A DNA stretch of 64,000 nt, taken from the NCBI GenBank assembly GCA_032433765.1, contig JAVIAB010000025.1, positions 34,458,282 through 34,522,281 on the forward strand. The letters are read 5' to 3'. Made by a program: the position numbers and the translations under genes. How positions within the stretch are numbered: the stretch's first letter is position 1; each line of letters opens with the position of its first letter. The stretch is from Megaustenia siamemsis. Its lineage: Eukaryota > Mollusca > Gastropoda > Stylommatophora > Ariophantidae. Under the pieces are notes generated by a model. It was not told where the DNA came from, ran no database searches, and saw only the letters and a program-made list of their open reading frames with translations. This document shows positions 32,483 through 46,000 of this stretch, one piece after another.

Positions 32483-33033
32483 CTTTCCGTGTATAGCCAT
32501 ACACAACAGTCTTTCATTGGAATTCCATCACGGCGGACAGACCAGTTGTTTAAGCTAAGTACTTTTCATTTACGTTGTTTTATGATACATTATTATCTTT
32601 GTAGGATTTACATCCCGAGCTCTTCCTCATTTTTCTAATCGTTCTATTTTATACATCTTGACGCTCATCCCACCTCCCCTCATGTAGCCTCCTGTCTTAT
32701 TTTATCATCTTACGTTCCACTTTTCTATCCACCTCTCCATTCACTTGATCATCCAACATGTAGTTATAGATAATTGTGCTTCACCGTTTGTTGTCATTGT
32801 CCCTGTATTCTGAAGAAGGCCATAGGCCGAAACGACAGTATTGTGTTGTGTTCCTTTCCTGTAAAGCTGCCACCATACCTTGGAGTGTTTATCACACCCC
32901 ACTACTGGCTCCTTGCTACCAGCTTTACCGCAGCATTGCAATTATTTGTCTATTCCCTAGTCTTTGACAAACTGTGCTATCAAGGCAAGAGTTCTAAAGG
33001 AAAGGCGCTACACAGTAGCATCAATGATGGTGA
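32483..33033 (+). other. Unassigned DNA with a Penelope-like terminal motif
   Basis: Contains CTGAAGAAGGCCATAGGCCG followed by AAACG at 32,811-32,835. This arrangement, CTGA-N-GA, a GGCC/GGCC hairpin and GAAAC, recurs near the ends of Penelope-like retroelements and resembles a hammerhead ribozyme core. No intact coding frame. The remainder is AT-rich. Confidence 0.4.
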
Positions 33034-34914
33034 TCTACAGTACCTGGTCTATCTACAGTACCTGGTCTATCTACAGTACCTGGTCTATCTACAGTACCTG
33101 GTCTATCTACAGTACCTGGTCTATCTACAGTACCTGGTGTATCTACAGTACCTGGTCTATCTACAGTACCTGGTCTATCTACAGTACCTGGTCTATCTAC
33201 AGTACCTGGTCTATCTACAGTACCTGGTCTATCTACAGTACCTGGTCTATCTACAGTACCTGGTCTATCTACAGTACCTGGTCTATCTACAGTACCTGGT
33301 CTATCTACAGTACCTGGTCTATCTACAGTACCTGGTCTATCTACAGTACCTGGTGTATCTACAGTACCTGGTCTATCTACAGTACCTGGTCTATCTACAG
33401 TACCTGGTCTATCTACAGTACCTGGTCTATCTACAGTACCTGGTCTATCTACAGTACCTGGTGTATCTACAGTACCTGGTGTATCTACAGTACCTGGTCT
33501 ATCTACAGTACCTGGTCTATCTACAGTACCTGGTCTATCTACAGTACCTGGTCTATCTACAACAACTTGTGTATCTACAATACCTGGTGTATCTACAATA
33601 CCTGGTGTATCTATATCACCTGGTGTATCTACAGTACCTGGTGTATATACAGTACTTGGTGTATCTACAATACCTGGTGAATCTACAATACCTGGTGTAT
33701 CTACAATATCTGGTGTATCTACAGTACCTGATGTATCTACAGCACCTGATATATCTCCAACACCTAGTGTATCTTCAATATCTGATGTATCTACACCACC
33801 TGGTGTATCTACAATCCATTTGTATCTACAATATCTGATGCATTTACAATACTTTGTGTATCCAAAATACATGATGTATCTACAATACCTGATGTATCTA
33901 CAATGCCTCGTTTATCTAAAATACTATATTTATCTACAGTACCTGATGTGTCTAAAATAACTGGTGTATCTACAATACCTGTTGAATCTACAATACCTGA
34001 TGTATCTACAATACCTGGTGTATCTACAATACTTGGCGTATCTACAATACCTGGTGTATCTACAATACCTGGTGTATCTACAATACCTGATGTATCTATA
34101 ATACTTGGTGTATCTATAATACCTGGTCTATCTACAATACCTGGTGTATCTACAATACTTGGTGTATCTACAATACCTGGTGTATCTACAATACCTGGTG
34201 TATCTACAATACCTGGTGTATCTACAATACCTCGTTTATCTAAAATACTATATTTATCTACAGTACCTGATGTGTCTAAATTGCCTGGTGTATCTACAAT
34301 ACCTGTTGAATCTACAATACCTGATGTATCTACAATACCTGGTGTATCTACAATACTTGGCGTATCTACAATACCTGATGTATCTACAATACCTGGTGTA
34401 TCTACAATACCTGATGTATCTACAATACCTGGTGCATCTATAATACTTGGTGTATCTACAATACCTGGTTTATCTACAATACCTGGTGTATCTACAGTAC
34501 CTGGAGTATCTACAGTACCTGGTATATCTACAATACCTGGTATATCTACAATACCTTGTTAATCTACAATACCTGGAGTATCTACAGTACCTGGTATATC
34601 TACAATAACTGGCATATCTACAATACCTGGTAAATCTACAATACCTGGTGTATCTACAATACCTGGTGTATCTACATTACCTGGCATATCAACAATACCT
34701 CGTGTATCTACAATACCATTTGTATCTAGAAACCTGGTGTATCTACAATTACTGGCGTATCTACAATACCATTTGTATCTACAATACCTGGTGTATCTAC
34801 AATTACTGGCGTATCTACAATACCTGGTATATCTACAATACCTGGTGTATCTACAATTACTGGCGTATCTACAATACCTGGTATATCTACAATACCTGGT
34901 ATATTTCTCACTGC
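33034..34914. repeat. 18-bp minisatellite, ~104 copies
   Basis: The left third (33,034-33,560) is nearly uniform CTACAGTACCTGGTCTAT. The rest is diverged CTACAATACCTGGTGTAT and variants. A 324-bp (18 x 18) higher-order duplication is marked by ACCTCGTTTATC at ~33,906 and ~34,230, and a 54-bp triplication with CAATTACTGGCGTATCTAC lies at 34,745-34,890. The minus strand reads VDTPGI / VDRPGT. Frames are interrupted by stops in several units. Confidence 0.97.
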
Positions 34915-35126
34915 TTTGCTTTCTTCGATTGCAAAAGTAACTTTCTTGGTTGGTTCTGCCTTTTCTGCAACAACAGTTGTTCTTATCTCTTGTGGTGATG
35001 TTGTTATTTTCACTGGTAGTGACGTTGTTATACTCTCTGGCAGTGAGGTTGTTATACTCTCTGGCAGTGGTGTTGTTATACCCTCTGGTAGTGATGTTGC
35101 TGTGTTAGTAAGCTCCAAAGGAGTGC
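34910..35126 (-). CDS. Possible Ser/Thr/Pro-rich exon (mucin-like), hypothetical
   Basis: The minus-strand frame is open from an acceptor-like GTCAACAG (AG at 35,128-35,127). It starts TPLELTNTATSLPEG, passes through four or five 8-residue repeats (LPESITTS and variants, a 24-bp tandem at about 34,985-35,104) and continues as EKAEPTKKVTFAIEESKAV before running into the 18-bp minisatellite in the VDTPGI frame. Thr/Ser/Pro-rich repeats suit an extracellular stalk. No defined donor, and neighbouring exons are unknown. Could be only another tandem repeat with an open frame. Confidence 0.3.
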
Positions 35127-35229
35127 CTGTTGACGACAATTAATGCGCATTAATTAATATCTTTATTTTCTATAACACTGGAAACTGATAATTTTTACAT
35201 TTTAATTCCCCCCCCCCAAAAAAAAAAAA

Positions 35230-35464
35230 AATAATGAAAAAAATGATGAAATAAATGAAGAAACCGCCAACTCAGAGAAAACGTGAACTTCATTTAGAAC
35301 ATCAAGTTTTAAAACACAATCTCCTGTCTGGAAAAAGAAATGTTTTTGATATCTAGCTCGAGAAATGGACTCATCGATGTGATTAGTGTCTCTACAAATA
35401 GAATGAAATCTCTGCTCAATTTTGTTTCTGTCCACAGGCAAGATATTGATGGTCTCAATAGAAG
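35230..35464 (-). CDS. Possible exon of unknown protein, hypothetical
   Basis: After an acceptor-like CCTCAGTTTCTTCTAG (AG at 35,466-35,465) the minus strand is open for ~75 codons: SIETINILPVDRNKIEQR, then CRDTNHIDESISRARYQK and FFFQTGDCVLKLDVLNEV, until it meets T- and G-runs at 35,211-35,235. Composition is protein-like and not repetitive, unlike the rest of this region, but no family is recognised and no strong donor is visible. It may belong to the same minus-strand gene as the Ig exons. Confidence 0.35.
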
Positions 35465-35466
35465 CT

Positions 35467-35798
35467 AGAAGAAACTGAGGTTACAATTGGTGTGAACGAA
35501 CTAGAACGGGCCAAGACTTTTCTCCATTTCCACTTACAGGTTACCTTGTCCAGTAAAGTGAGTAAGAATTTAAAAAAAAAATAACTCGAGTTCAGTTCCT
35601 TAAATATTTCGTGACGAAGTCGGATGCACCGGGCATAACAGTTCAAATACCTCAACTCAACGGTGAACTGCATCCCAAAACAAAATATGTCATATTTTTA
35701 TATCCACAAATGAGCTATAATTAGGAAAATAGAAATACAAGCCTATCATAAGAGCGGAGGTAACGGTCTAAACTCATTTAGTTGGTAGCTACTAGCTC
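35467..35798. other. Unassigned DNA
   Basis: AT-rich with an A-run at 35,571-35,581. No domain-bearing frame recognised. Confidence 0.35.
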
Positions 35799-36165
35799 AC
35801 ATTTTTATTTAATAATTTAATTCTGAAAGATTGTCCTGATTTAACAAGTCACGTGACACATTTTTATTTAATAATTTAATTCTGACAGGTTGTCCTGATT
35901 TAACATGTCACGTGACACATTTTTATTTCATAATTTAATTCTGACAGGTTGTCCTGATTTAACATGTCACGTGACACATTTTTATTTAATAATTTAATTC
36001 TAACAGGTTGTCCTGATTTAACATGTCACGTGACACATTTTTATTTAATAATTAATTCTGACAGGTTGTCCTGATTTAACATGTCACGTGACACATTTTT
36101 ATTTAATAATTTAATTCTGACAGGTTGTCCTGATTTAACAAGTCACGTGACACATTTTTATTTAA
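35799..36165. repeat. 59-bp tandem array, ~6 copies, each with an E-box palindrome
   Basis: Units contain ATTTTTATTTAATAATTTAA and GGTTGTCCTGATTTAACATG. Spacing is 59 bp, with one 58-bp unit. Every unit includes the 10-bp palindrome GTCACGTGAC (35,848; 35,907; 35,966; 36,025; 36,083; 36,142). Confidence 0.96.
35848..36151. promoter_or_regulatory. Six tandem GTCACGTGAC sites (CLEAR/E-box-like)
   Basis: GTCACGTGAC is the CACGTG E-box in the symmetric context known as the TFEB/MITF-family CLEAR element and is also bound by USF-type bHLH proteins. All six copies are intact while the surrounding bases vary. A regulatory function is inference; the sites may simply be carried by the repeat unit. 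Confidence 0.35.
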
Positions 36166-36394
36166 CAACTGCAGTTACCCTCTTGTTCCATTTTATTAAT
36201 TCCGTGAACTTTCCATTTTCAAATGGTTGTCAACATGACGTCATGTAGTTTCATTGTATAGGGCTAGACATAAATATAGAAACACGCCTGTATACTGAGT
36301 GATTTGATGAGCTTGATAAGAAAAGTGGAGGTAAGATCTGTACCTATGCAATGGGTAGAGTCATTGTAAAAGTAAAAAATTCGTAAGGTCAGCA

Positions 36395-36735
36395 TTGTCT
36401 ACGTCCTAGGACATGCGGGAGTACGGGGAAATGACAGAGCGGATAGGTTGGCTAGTTGCGCTATTGTTGAGGACGGTCAAACGATGGATTGGGTGGACAT
36501 CATCAGTGCCCTCCAGGAAGTGGGAAGGACACAGGACTGGGACAACCATGAGTCCACGTCACTCCTTCGGATGAAAGAGATGGGAGTTAAGATGGGCACA
36601 GCCAGAAACGAGAAACTTTGTGGGCGTGTAAGAAAACTTATCAACCAACACAGAACTGGAGTCGTCAGTCGCTGGACACTGCGGGGCTTGCTGATGAAGG
36701 GGATCTGAGCACCCATGGACATGTTCAGAGTGCAA
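36395..36735 (+). mobile_element. LINE C-terminal fragment with RNase H end (family L-E)
   Basis: The plus strand reads IVYVLGHAGVRGNDRADRLA, the His and Asp motifs of the last part of an RNase H domain, then a post-RNase H region (MKEMGVKMGTARNEKL and NQHRTGVVSRWTLRGLL) ending at a TGA at 36,706. A short ATGATGATG tail follows. An upstream frameshift near 36,394 and 5' truncation show it is a dead fragment. It differs from L-B in sequence. Confidence 0.8.
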
Positions 36736-36789
36736 TGATGATGACCCTCAAATAACTGAATAACTCAATATAAACATGGGCATTAGACA

Positions 36790-37012
36790 TAAAAACAGTA
36801 GAGAACATCGAAGCCTTTGAAATGTAGATTTATAAAACAATAGGTAGAATTGGATGAAGAGAAAGAGAAAACAGCGATAAAGATTTAAAACAACTAGAAA
36901 AGAAAAGAGAATAATAAAACATAATTCAAACGAGACAAATGAGATTTTTTCGGGCACGTTAAAAGACACAGCAGCCTACTAAAAGTAATCTTGGAAGTGA
37001 AAATACTAGGTA
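36790..37012 (+). mobile_element. LINE fragment (family L-D) abutting the 27-bp satellite
   Basis: GCCTTTGAAATGTAGATTTATA and AAAAGACACAGCAGCCTACT match, with substitutions, the minus-strand L-D copy at about 15,570 and 15,430. Several stops. Its right end at AATACTAGGTAAATGC meets the first satellite unit, so the array begins inside or just after the LINE. Confidence 0.75.
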
Positions 37013-40000
37013 AATGCTTTCACATTGTCTATAATACTTGTTGCTCTCACATTGTCTATAATACTTGTTGCTCTCACATTGTCTACAATACTTGTTGCTC
37101 TCACATTGTCTACAATACTTGTTGCTCTCACATTGTCTACAATACTTGTTGCTCTCACATTGTCTACAATACTTGTTGCTCTCACATTGTCTACAATACT
37201 TGTTACTCTCACATTGTCTACAATACTTGTTACTCTCACATTGTCTACAATACTTGTTACTCTCACATTGACTACAATACTTGTTGCTCTCACATTGTCT
37301 ACAATACTTGTTGCTCTCACATTGTCTACAATACTTGTTACTCTCACATTGTCTACAATACTTGTTACTCTCACATTGTCTACAATACTTGTTACTCTCA
37401 CATTGTGTACAATACTTGTTACTCTCACATTTTCTACAATACTTGTTGCTCTCACATTGTCTACAATACTTGTTGCTCTCACATTGTCTACAATACTTGT
37501 TGCTCTCACATTGTCTACAATACTTGTTGCTCTCACATTGTCTACAATACTTGTTACTCTCACATTGTCTACAATACTTGTTACTCTCACATTGTCTACA
37601 ATACTTGTTACTCTCACATTGTCTACAATACTTGTTGCTCTCACATTGTCTACAATACTTGTTACTCTCACATTGTCTACAATACTTGTTACTCTCACAT
37701 TGTCTACAATACTTGTTACTCTCACATTGTCTACAATACTTGTTGCTCTCACATTGTCTACAATACTTGTTACTCTCACATTGTCTACAATACTTGTTAC
37801 TCTCACATTGACTACAATACTTGTTGCTCTCACATTGTCTACAATATTTGTTGCTCTCACATTGTCTACAATACTTGTTGCCCTCACATTGTCTACAATA
37901 CTCGTTGCTCTCACATTGTCTACAATACTCGTTGCTCTCACATTGTCTACAATACTTGTAACTCTCACATTGTCTACAATACTTGTAACTCTCACATTGT
38001 CTACAATACTTGTTACTCTCACATTGTCTACAATACTCGTTGCTCTCACATTGTCTACAATACTTGTTGCTCTCACATTGTCTACAATACTTGTTACTCT
38101 CACATTGTCTACAATACTTGTAACTCTCACATTGTCTACAATACTTGTAACTCTCACATTGTCTACAATACTTGTTACTCTCACATTGTCTACAATACTC
38201 GTTGCTCTCACATTGTCTACAATACTTGTAACTCTCACATTGTCTACAATACTTGTTGCTCTCACATTGTCTACAATACTTGTTACTCTCACATTGTCTT
38301 CAATACTCGTTGCTCTCACATTGTCTACAATACTTGTTGCTCTCACATTGTCTACAATACTCGTTGCTCTCACATTGTCTACAATACTTGTTGCCCTCAC
38401 ATTGTCTACAATACTCGTTGCTCTCACATTGTCTACAATACTCGTTGCTCTCACATTGTCTACAATACTTGTTGCTCTCACATTGTCTACAATACTTGTT
38501 ACTCTCACATTGTCTACAATACTTGTTACTCTCACATTGTCTACAATACTTGTTGCTCTCACATTGTCTACAATACTTGTTGCTCTCAAATTGTCTACAA
38601 TACTTGTTGCTCTCACATTGTCTACAATACTCGTTGCTCTCACATTGTCTACAATACTTGTTACTCTCACATTGTCTACAATACTCGTTGCTCTCACATT
38701 GTCTACAATACTTGTTGCCCTCACATTGTCTACAATACTCGTTGCTCTCACATTGTCTACAACACGTGTTGCTCTCACATTGTCTACAATACTTGTTGCT
38801 CTCACATTGTCTACAATACTCGTTGCTCTCACATTGTCTACAATACTTGTTACTCTCACATTGTCTACAATACTTGTTGCTCTCACTTTGTCTACAATAC
38901 TTGTTGCTCTCACTTTGTCTACAATACTTGTTGCTCTCACATTGACTACAACACTTGGTTGCTCTCACATTGTCTACAATACTTGTTACTCTCACATTGT
39001 CTACAATACTTGTTACTCTCACATTGTCTACAATACTTGTTACTCTCACATTGACTACAATACTTGTTGCTCTCACATTGTCTACAATATTTGTTGCTCT
39101 CACATTGTCTACAATACTTGTTGCCCTCACATTGTCTACAATACTCGTTGCTCTCACATTGTCTACAATACTCGTTGCTCTCACATTGTCTACAATACTT
39201 GTAACTCTCACATTGTCTACAATACTTGTAACTCTCACATTGTCTACAATACTTGTTACTCTCACATTGTCTACAATACTCGTTGCTCTCACATTGTCTA
39301 CAATACTTGTTGCTCTCACATTGTCTACAATACTTGTTACTCTCACATTGTCTACAATACTTGTAACTCTCACATTGTCTACAATACTTGTAACTCTCAC
39401 ATTGTCTACAATACTTGTTACTCTCACATTGTCTACAATACTCGTTGCTCTCACATTGTCTACAATACTTGTAACTCTCACATTGTCTACAATACTTGTT
39501 GCTCTCACATTGTCTACAATACTTGTTACTCTCACATTGTCTTCAATACTCGTTGCTCTCACATTGTCTACAATACTTGTTGCTCTCACATTGTCTACAA
39601 TACTCGTTGCTCTCACATTGTCTACAATACTTGTTGCCCTCACATTGTCTACAATACTCGTTGCTCTCACATTGTCTACAATACTCGTTGCTCTCACATT
39701 GTCTACAATACTTGTTGCTCTCACATTGTCTACAATACTTGTTACTCTCACATTGTCTATAATACTTGTTACTCTCACATTGTCTACAATACTTGTTGCT
39801 CTCACATTGTCTACAATACTTGTTGCTCTCAAATTGTCTACAATACTTGTTGCTCTCACATTGTCTACAATACTCGTTGCTCTCACATTGTCTACAATAC
39901 TTGTTACTCTCACATTGTCTACAATACTTGTTACTCTCACATTGTCTACAATACTTGTTACTCTCACATTGTCTACAATACTTGTTGCTCTCACATTGTC

Positions 40001-43000
40001 TACAATACTTGTTGCTCTCACATTGTCTACAATACTTGTTACTCTCACATTGTCTACAATACTTGTTGCTCTCACATTGTCTACAATACTTGTTACTCTC
40101 GCATTGTCTTTAATACTTGTTACTCTCACATTGTCTACAATACTCGTTGCTCTCACATTGTCTACAATACTTGTTGCTCTCACATTGTCTACAATACTCG
40201 TTGCTCTCACATTGTCTACAATACTTGTTGCCCTCACATTGTCTACAATACTTGTTACTCTCACATTGACTACAATACTTGTTGCTCTCACATTGTCTAC
40301 AATACTTGTTGCTCTCACATTGTCTACAATACTTGTTACTCTCACATTGTCTACAATACTTGTTACTCTCACATTGTCTACAATACTTGTTACTCTCACA
40401 TTGTGTACAATACTTGTTACTCTCACATTGTCTACAATACTTGTTGCTCTCACATTGTCTCCAATACTTGTTGCTCTCACATTGTCTACAATACTTGTTG
40501 CTCTCACATTGTCTACAATACTTGGTGCTCTCACATTGTCTACAATACTTGTTACTCTCACATTGTCTACAATACTTGTTACTCTCACATTGTCTACAAT
40601 ACTTGTTACTCTCACATTGTCTACAATACTTGTTGCTCTCACATTGTCTACAATACTCGTTGCTCTCACATTGTCTACAATACTCGTTGCTCTCACATTG
40701 TCTGCAATACTTGTTACTCTCACATTTTCTACAATACTTGTTACTCTCACATTGTCTACAATACTTGTAACTCTCACATTGTCTACAATACTTGTTACTC
40801 TCACATTGTCTACAATACTTGTTACTCTCACATTGTCTACAATACTTGTAACTCTCACATTGTCTACAATACTTGTTGCTCTCACATTGTCTACAATACT
40901 CGTTGCTCTCACATTGTCTGCAATACTCGTTGCTCTCACATTGTCTACAATACTTGTAACTCTCACATTGTCTACAATACTTGTTACTCTCACATTGTCT
41001 ACAATACTTGTTACTCTCACATTGTCTACAATACTTGTAACTCTCACATTGTCTACAATACTTGTAACTCTCACATTGTCTGCAATACTTGTTACTCTCA
41101 CATTGTCTACAATACTCGTTGCTCTCACATTGTCTACAATACTTGTTGCTCTCACATTGTCTACAATACTTGTTACTCTCACATTGTCTACAATACTTGT
41201 AACTCTCACATTGTCTACAATACTTGTAACTCTCACATTGTCTACAATACTTGTTACTCTCACATTGTCTACAATACTCGTTGCTCTCACATTGTCTACA
41301 ATACTTGTAACTCTCACATTGTCTACAATACTTGTAACTCTCACATTGTCTACAATACTTGTTACTCTCACATTGTCTACAATACTCGTTGCTCTCACAT
41401 TGTCTACAATACTTGTAACTCTCAAATTGTCTACAATACTTGTAACTCTCACATTGTTTACAAAACTTGTTACTCTCACATTGTCTACAATACTCGTTGC
41501 TCTCACATTGTCTACAATACTTGTTGCTCTCACATTGTCTACAATACTTGTTGCTCTCACATTGTCTACAATACTTGTTGCTCTCACATTGTCTACAATA
41601 CTTGTTGCTCTCACATTGTCTACAATACTTGTTACTCTCACATTGTCTTCAATACTCGTTGCTCTCACATTGTCTACAATACTTGTTGCTCTCACATTGT
41701 CTACAATACTCGTTGCTCTCACATTGTCTACAATACTTGTTGCCCTCACATTGTCTACAATACTCGTTGCTCTCACATTGTCTACAATACTTGTTGCTCT
41801 CACATTGTCTACAATACTCGTTGCTCTCACATTGTCTACAATACTTGTTGCCCTCACATTGTCTACAATACTTGTTGCTCTCACATTGTCTACAATACTT
41901 GTTGCTCTCACATTGTCTACAATACTTGTTGCTCTCACATTGTCTACAATACTCGTTGCTCTCACATTGTCTACAATACTTGTTGCTCTCACATTGTCTA
42001 CAATGCTTGTTGCTCTCACATTGTCTACAATACGTGTTGCTCTCACATTGTCTACAATACTTGTTGCTCTCACATTGTCTACAATACTCGTTGCTCTCAC
42101 ATTGTCTACAATACTTGTTACTCTAACAGTGTCTACAATACTTGTTACTCTCACATTGTCTACAATACTTGTTACTCTCACATTGTCTACAATACTTGTT
42201 GCTCTCACATTGTCTACAATACTTGTTACTCTCACATTGTCTACAATACTTGTTACTCTCGCATTGTCTTTAATACTTGTTACTCTCACATTGTCTACAA
42301 TACTCGTTGCTCTCACATTGTCTACAATACTTGTTGCTCTCACATTGTCTACAATACTCGTTGCTCTCACATTATCTACAATACTTGTTGCCCTCACATT
42401 GTCTACAATACTTGTTGCTCTCACATTGTCTACAATACTTGTTGCTCTCACATTGTCTACAATACTTGTTGCTCTCACATTGTCTACAATACTCGTTGCT
42501 CTCACATTGTCTACAATACTTGTTGCTCTCACATTGTCTACAATACTTGTTGCTCTCACATTGTCTACAACACGTGTTGCTCTCACATTGTCTACAATAC
42601 TTGTTGCTCTCACATTGTCTACAATACTCGTTGCTCTCACATTGTCTACAATACTTGTTACTCTCACATTGTCTACAATACTTGTTGCTCTCACTTGTCT
42701 ACAATACTTGTTGCTCTCACTTTGTCTACAATACTTGTTGCTCTCACATTGACTACAACACTTGGTTGCTCTCACATTGTCTACAATACTTGTTACTCTC
42801 ACATTGTCTACAATACTTGTTACTCTCACATTGTCTACAATACTTGTTACTCTCACATTGACTACAATACTTGTTGCTCTCACATTGTCTACAATATTTG
42901 TTGCTCTCACATTGTCTTCAATACTTGTTGCCCTCACATTGTCTACAATACTCGTTGCTCTCACATTGTCTACAATACTCGTTGCTCTCACATTGTCTAC

Positions 43001-46000
43001 AATACTTGTAACTCTCACATTGTCTACAATACTTGTAACTCTCACATTGTCTACAATACTTGTTACTCTCACATTGTCTACAATACTCGTTGCTCTCACA
43101 TTGTCTACAATACTTGTTGCTCTCACATTGTCTACAATACTTGTTACTCTCACATTGTCTACAATACTTGTAACTCTCACATTGTCTACAATACTTGTAA
43201 CTCTCACATTGTCTACAATACTTGTTACTCTCACATTGTCTACAATACTCGTTGCTCTCACATTGTCTACAATACTTGTAACTCTCACATTGTCTACAAT
43301 ACTTGTTGCTCTCACATTGTCTACAATACTTGTTACTCTCACATTGTCTACAATACTCGTTGCTCTCACATTGTCTACAATACTTGTTGCTCTCACATTG
43401 TCTACAATACTCGTTGCTCTCACATTGTCTACAATACTTGTTGCCCTCACATTGTCTACAATACTCGTTGCTCTCACATTGTCTACAATACTCGTTGCTC
43501 TCACATTGTCTACAATACTTGTTGCTCTCACATTGTCTACAATACTTGTTACTCTCACATTGTCTACAATACATGTTGCTCTCACATTGTCTACAATACT
43601 TGTTGCTCTCACATTGTCTACAATACTCGTTGCTCTCACATTGTCTACAATACTTGTTGCCCTCACATTGTCTACAATACTCGTTGCTCTCACATTGTCT
43701 ACAATACTCGTTGCTCTCACATTGTCTACAATACTTGTAACTCTCACATTGTCTACAATACTTGTAACTCTCACATTGTCTACAATACTTGTTACTCTCA
43801 CATTGTCTACAATACTCGTTGCTCTCACATTGTCTACAATACTTGTTGCTCTCACATTGTCTACAATACTTGTTACTCTCACATTGTCTACAATACTTGT
43901 AACTCTCACATTGTCTACAATACTTGTAACTCTCACATTGTCTACAATACTTGTTACTCTCACATTGTCTACAATACTCGTTGCTCTCACATTGTCTACA
44001 ATACTTGTAACTCTCACATTGTCTACAATACTTGTAACTCTCACATTGTCTACAATACTTGTTACTCTCACATTGTCTACAATACTCGTTGCTCTCACAT
44101 TGTCTACAATACTTGTAACTCTCAATTGTCTACAATACTTGTAACTCTCACATTGTCTACAATACTTGTTACTCTCACATTGTCTACAATACTCGTTGCT
44201 CTCACATTGTCTACAATACTTGTTGCCCTCACATTGTCTACAATACTCGTTGCTCTCACATTGTCTACAATACTTGTTGCTCTCACATTGTCTACAATAC
44301 TTGTTGCTCTCACATTGTCTACAATACTTGTTGCTCTCACATTGTCTACAATACTTGTTGCTCTCACATTGTCTACAATACTTGTTACTCCCACATTGTC
44401 TTCAATACTCGTTGCTCTCACATTGTCTACAATACTTGTTGCTCTCACATTGTCTACAATACTCGTTGCTCTCACATTGTCTACAATACTTGTTGCCCTC
44501 ACATTGTCTACAATACTCGTTGCTCTCACATTGTCTACAATACTTGTTGCTCTCACATTGTCTACAATACTCGTTGCTCTCACATTGTCTACAATACTTG
44601 TTGCCCTCACATTGTCTACAATACTTGTTGCTCTCACATTGTCTACAATACTTGTTGCTCTCACATTGTCTACAATACTTGTTGCTCTCACATTGTCTAC
44701 AATACTCGTTGCTCTCACATTGTCTACAATACTTGTTGCTCTCACATTGTCTACAATGCTTGTTGCTCTCACATTGTCTACAATACGTGTTGCTCTCACA
44801 TTGTCTACAATACTTGTTGCTCTCACATTGTCTACAATACTCGTTGCTCTCACATTGTCTACAATACTTGTTACTCTCACATTGTCTACAATACTTGTTA
44901 CTCTCACATTGTCTACAATACTTGTTACTCTCACATTGTCTACAATATTTGTTGCTCTCACATTGTCTACAATACTTGTTACTCTCACATTGTCTACAAT
45001 ACTTGTTACTCTCGCATTGTCTTTAATACTTGTTACTCTCACATTGTCTACAATACTCGTTGCTCTCACATTGTCTACAATACTTGTTGCTCTCACATTG
45101 TCTACAATACTCGTTGCTCTCACATTATCTACAATACTTGTTGCCCTCACATTGTCTACAATACTTGTTGCTCTCACATTGTCTACAATACTTGTTGCTC
45201 TCACATTGTCTACAATACTTGTTGCTCTCACATTGTCTACAATACTCGTTGCTCTCACATTGTCTACAATACTTGTTGCTCTCACATTGTCTACAATACT
45301 TGTTGCTCTCACATTGTCTACAATACGTGTTGCTCTCACATTGTCTACAATACTTGTTGCTCTCACATTGTCTACAATACTCGTTGCTCTCACATTGTCT
45401 ACAATACTTGTTACTCTCACATTGTCTACAATACTTGTTGCTCTCACATTGTCTACAATACTTGTTGCTCTCACATTGTCTACAATACTTGTTGCTCTCA
45501 CATTGTCTACAATACTTGTTGCTCTCACATTGTCTACAATACTTGTTGCTCTCACATTGTCTACAATACTTGTTACTCTCACATTGTCTACAATACTTGT
45601 TGCTCTCACATTGTCTACAATACTTGTTGCTCTCACATTGTCTACAATACTTGTTGCTCTCACATTGTCTACAATACTTGTTGCTCTCACATTGTCTACA
45701 ATACTTGTTACTCTCACATTGTCTACAATACTTGTTGCTCTCACATTGTCTACAATACTTGTTACTCTCACATTGTCTACAATACTTGTTGCTCTCACAT
45801 TGTCTACAATACTTGTTGCTCTCACATTGTCTACAATACTTGTTGCTCTCACATTGTCTACAATACTTGTTGCTCTCACATTGTCTACAATACTTGTTAC
45901 TCTCACATTGTCTACAATACTTGTTGCTCTCACATTGTCTACAATACTTGTTGCTCTCACATTGTCTACAATACTTGTTGCTCTCACATTGTCTACAATA

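Noticed and set aside
33021..33872. Collagen- or elastin-like VDTPGTVDRPGT protein
   Set aside because: Direct translation of the 18-bp minisatellite. Stops occur at 34,558 and elsewhere in the same frame, and the plus strand is just as open.
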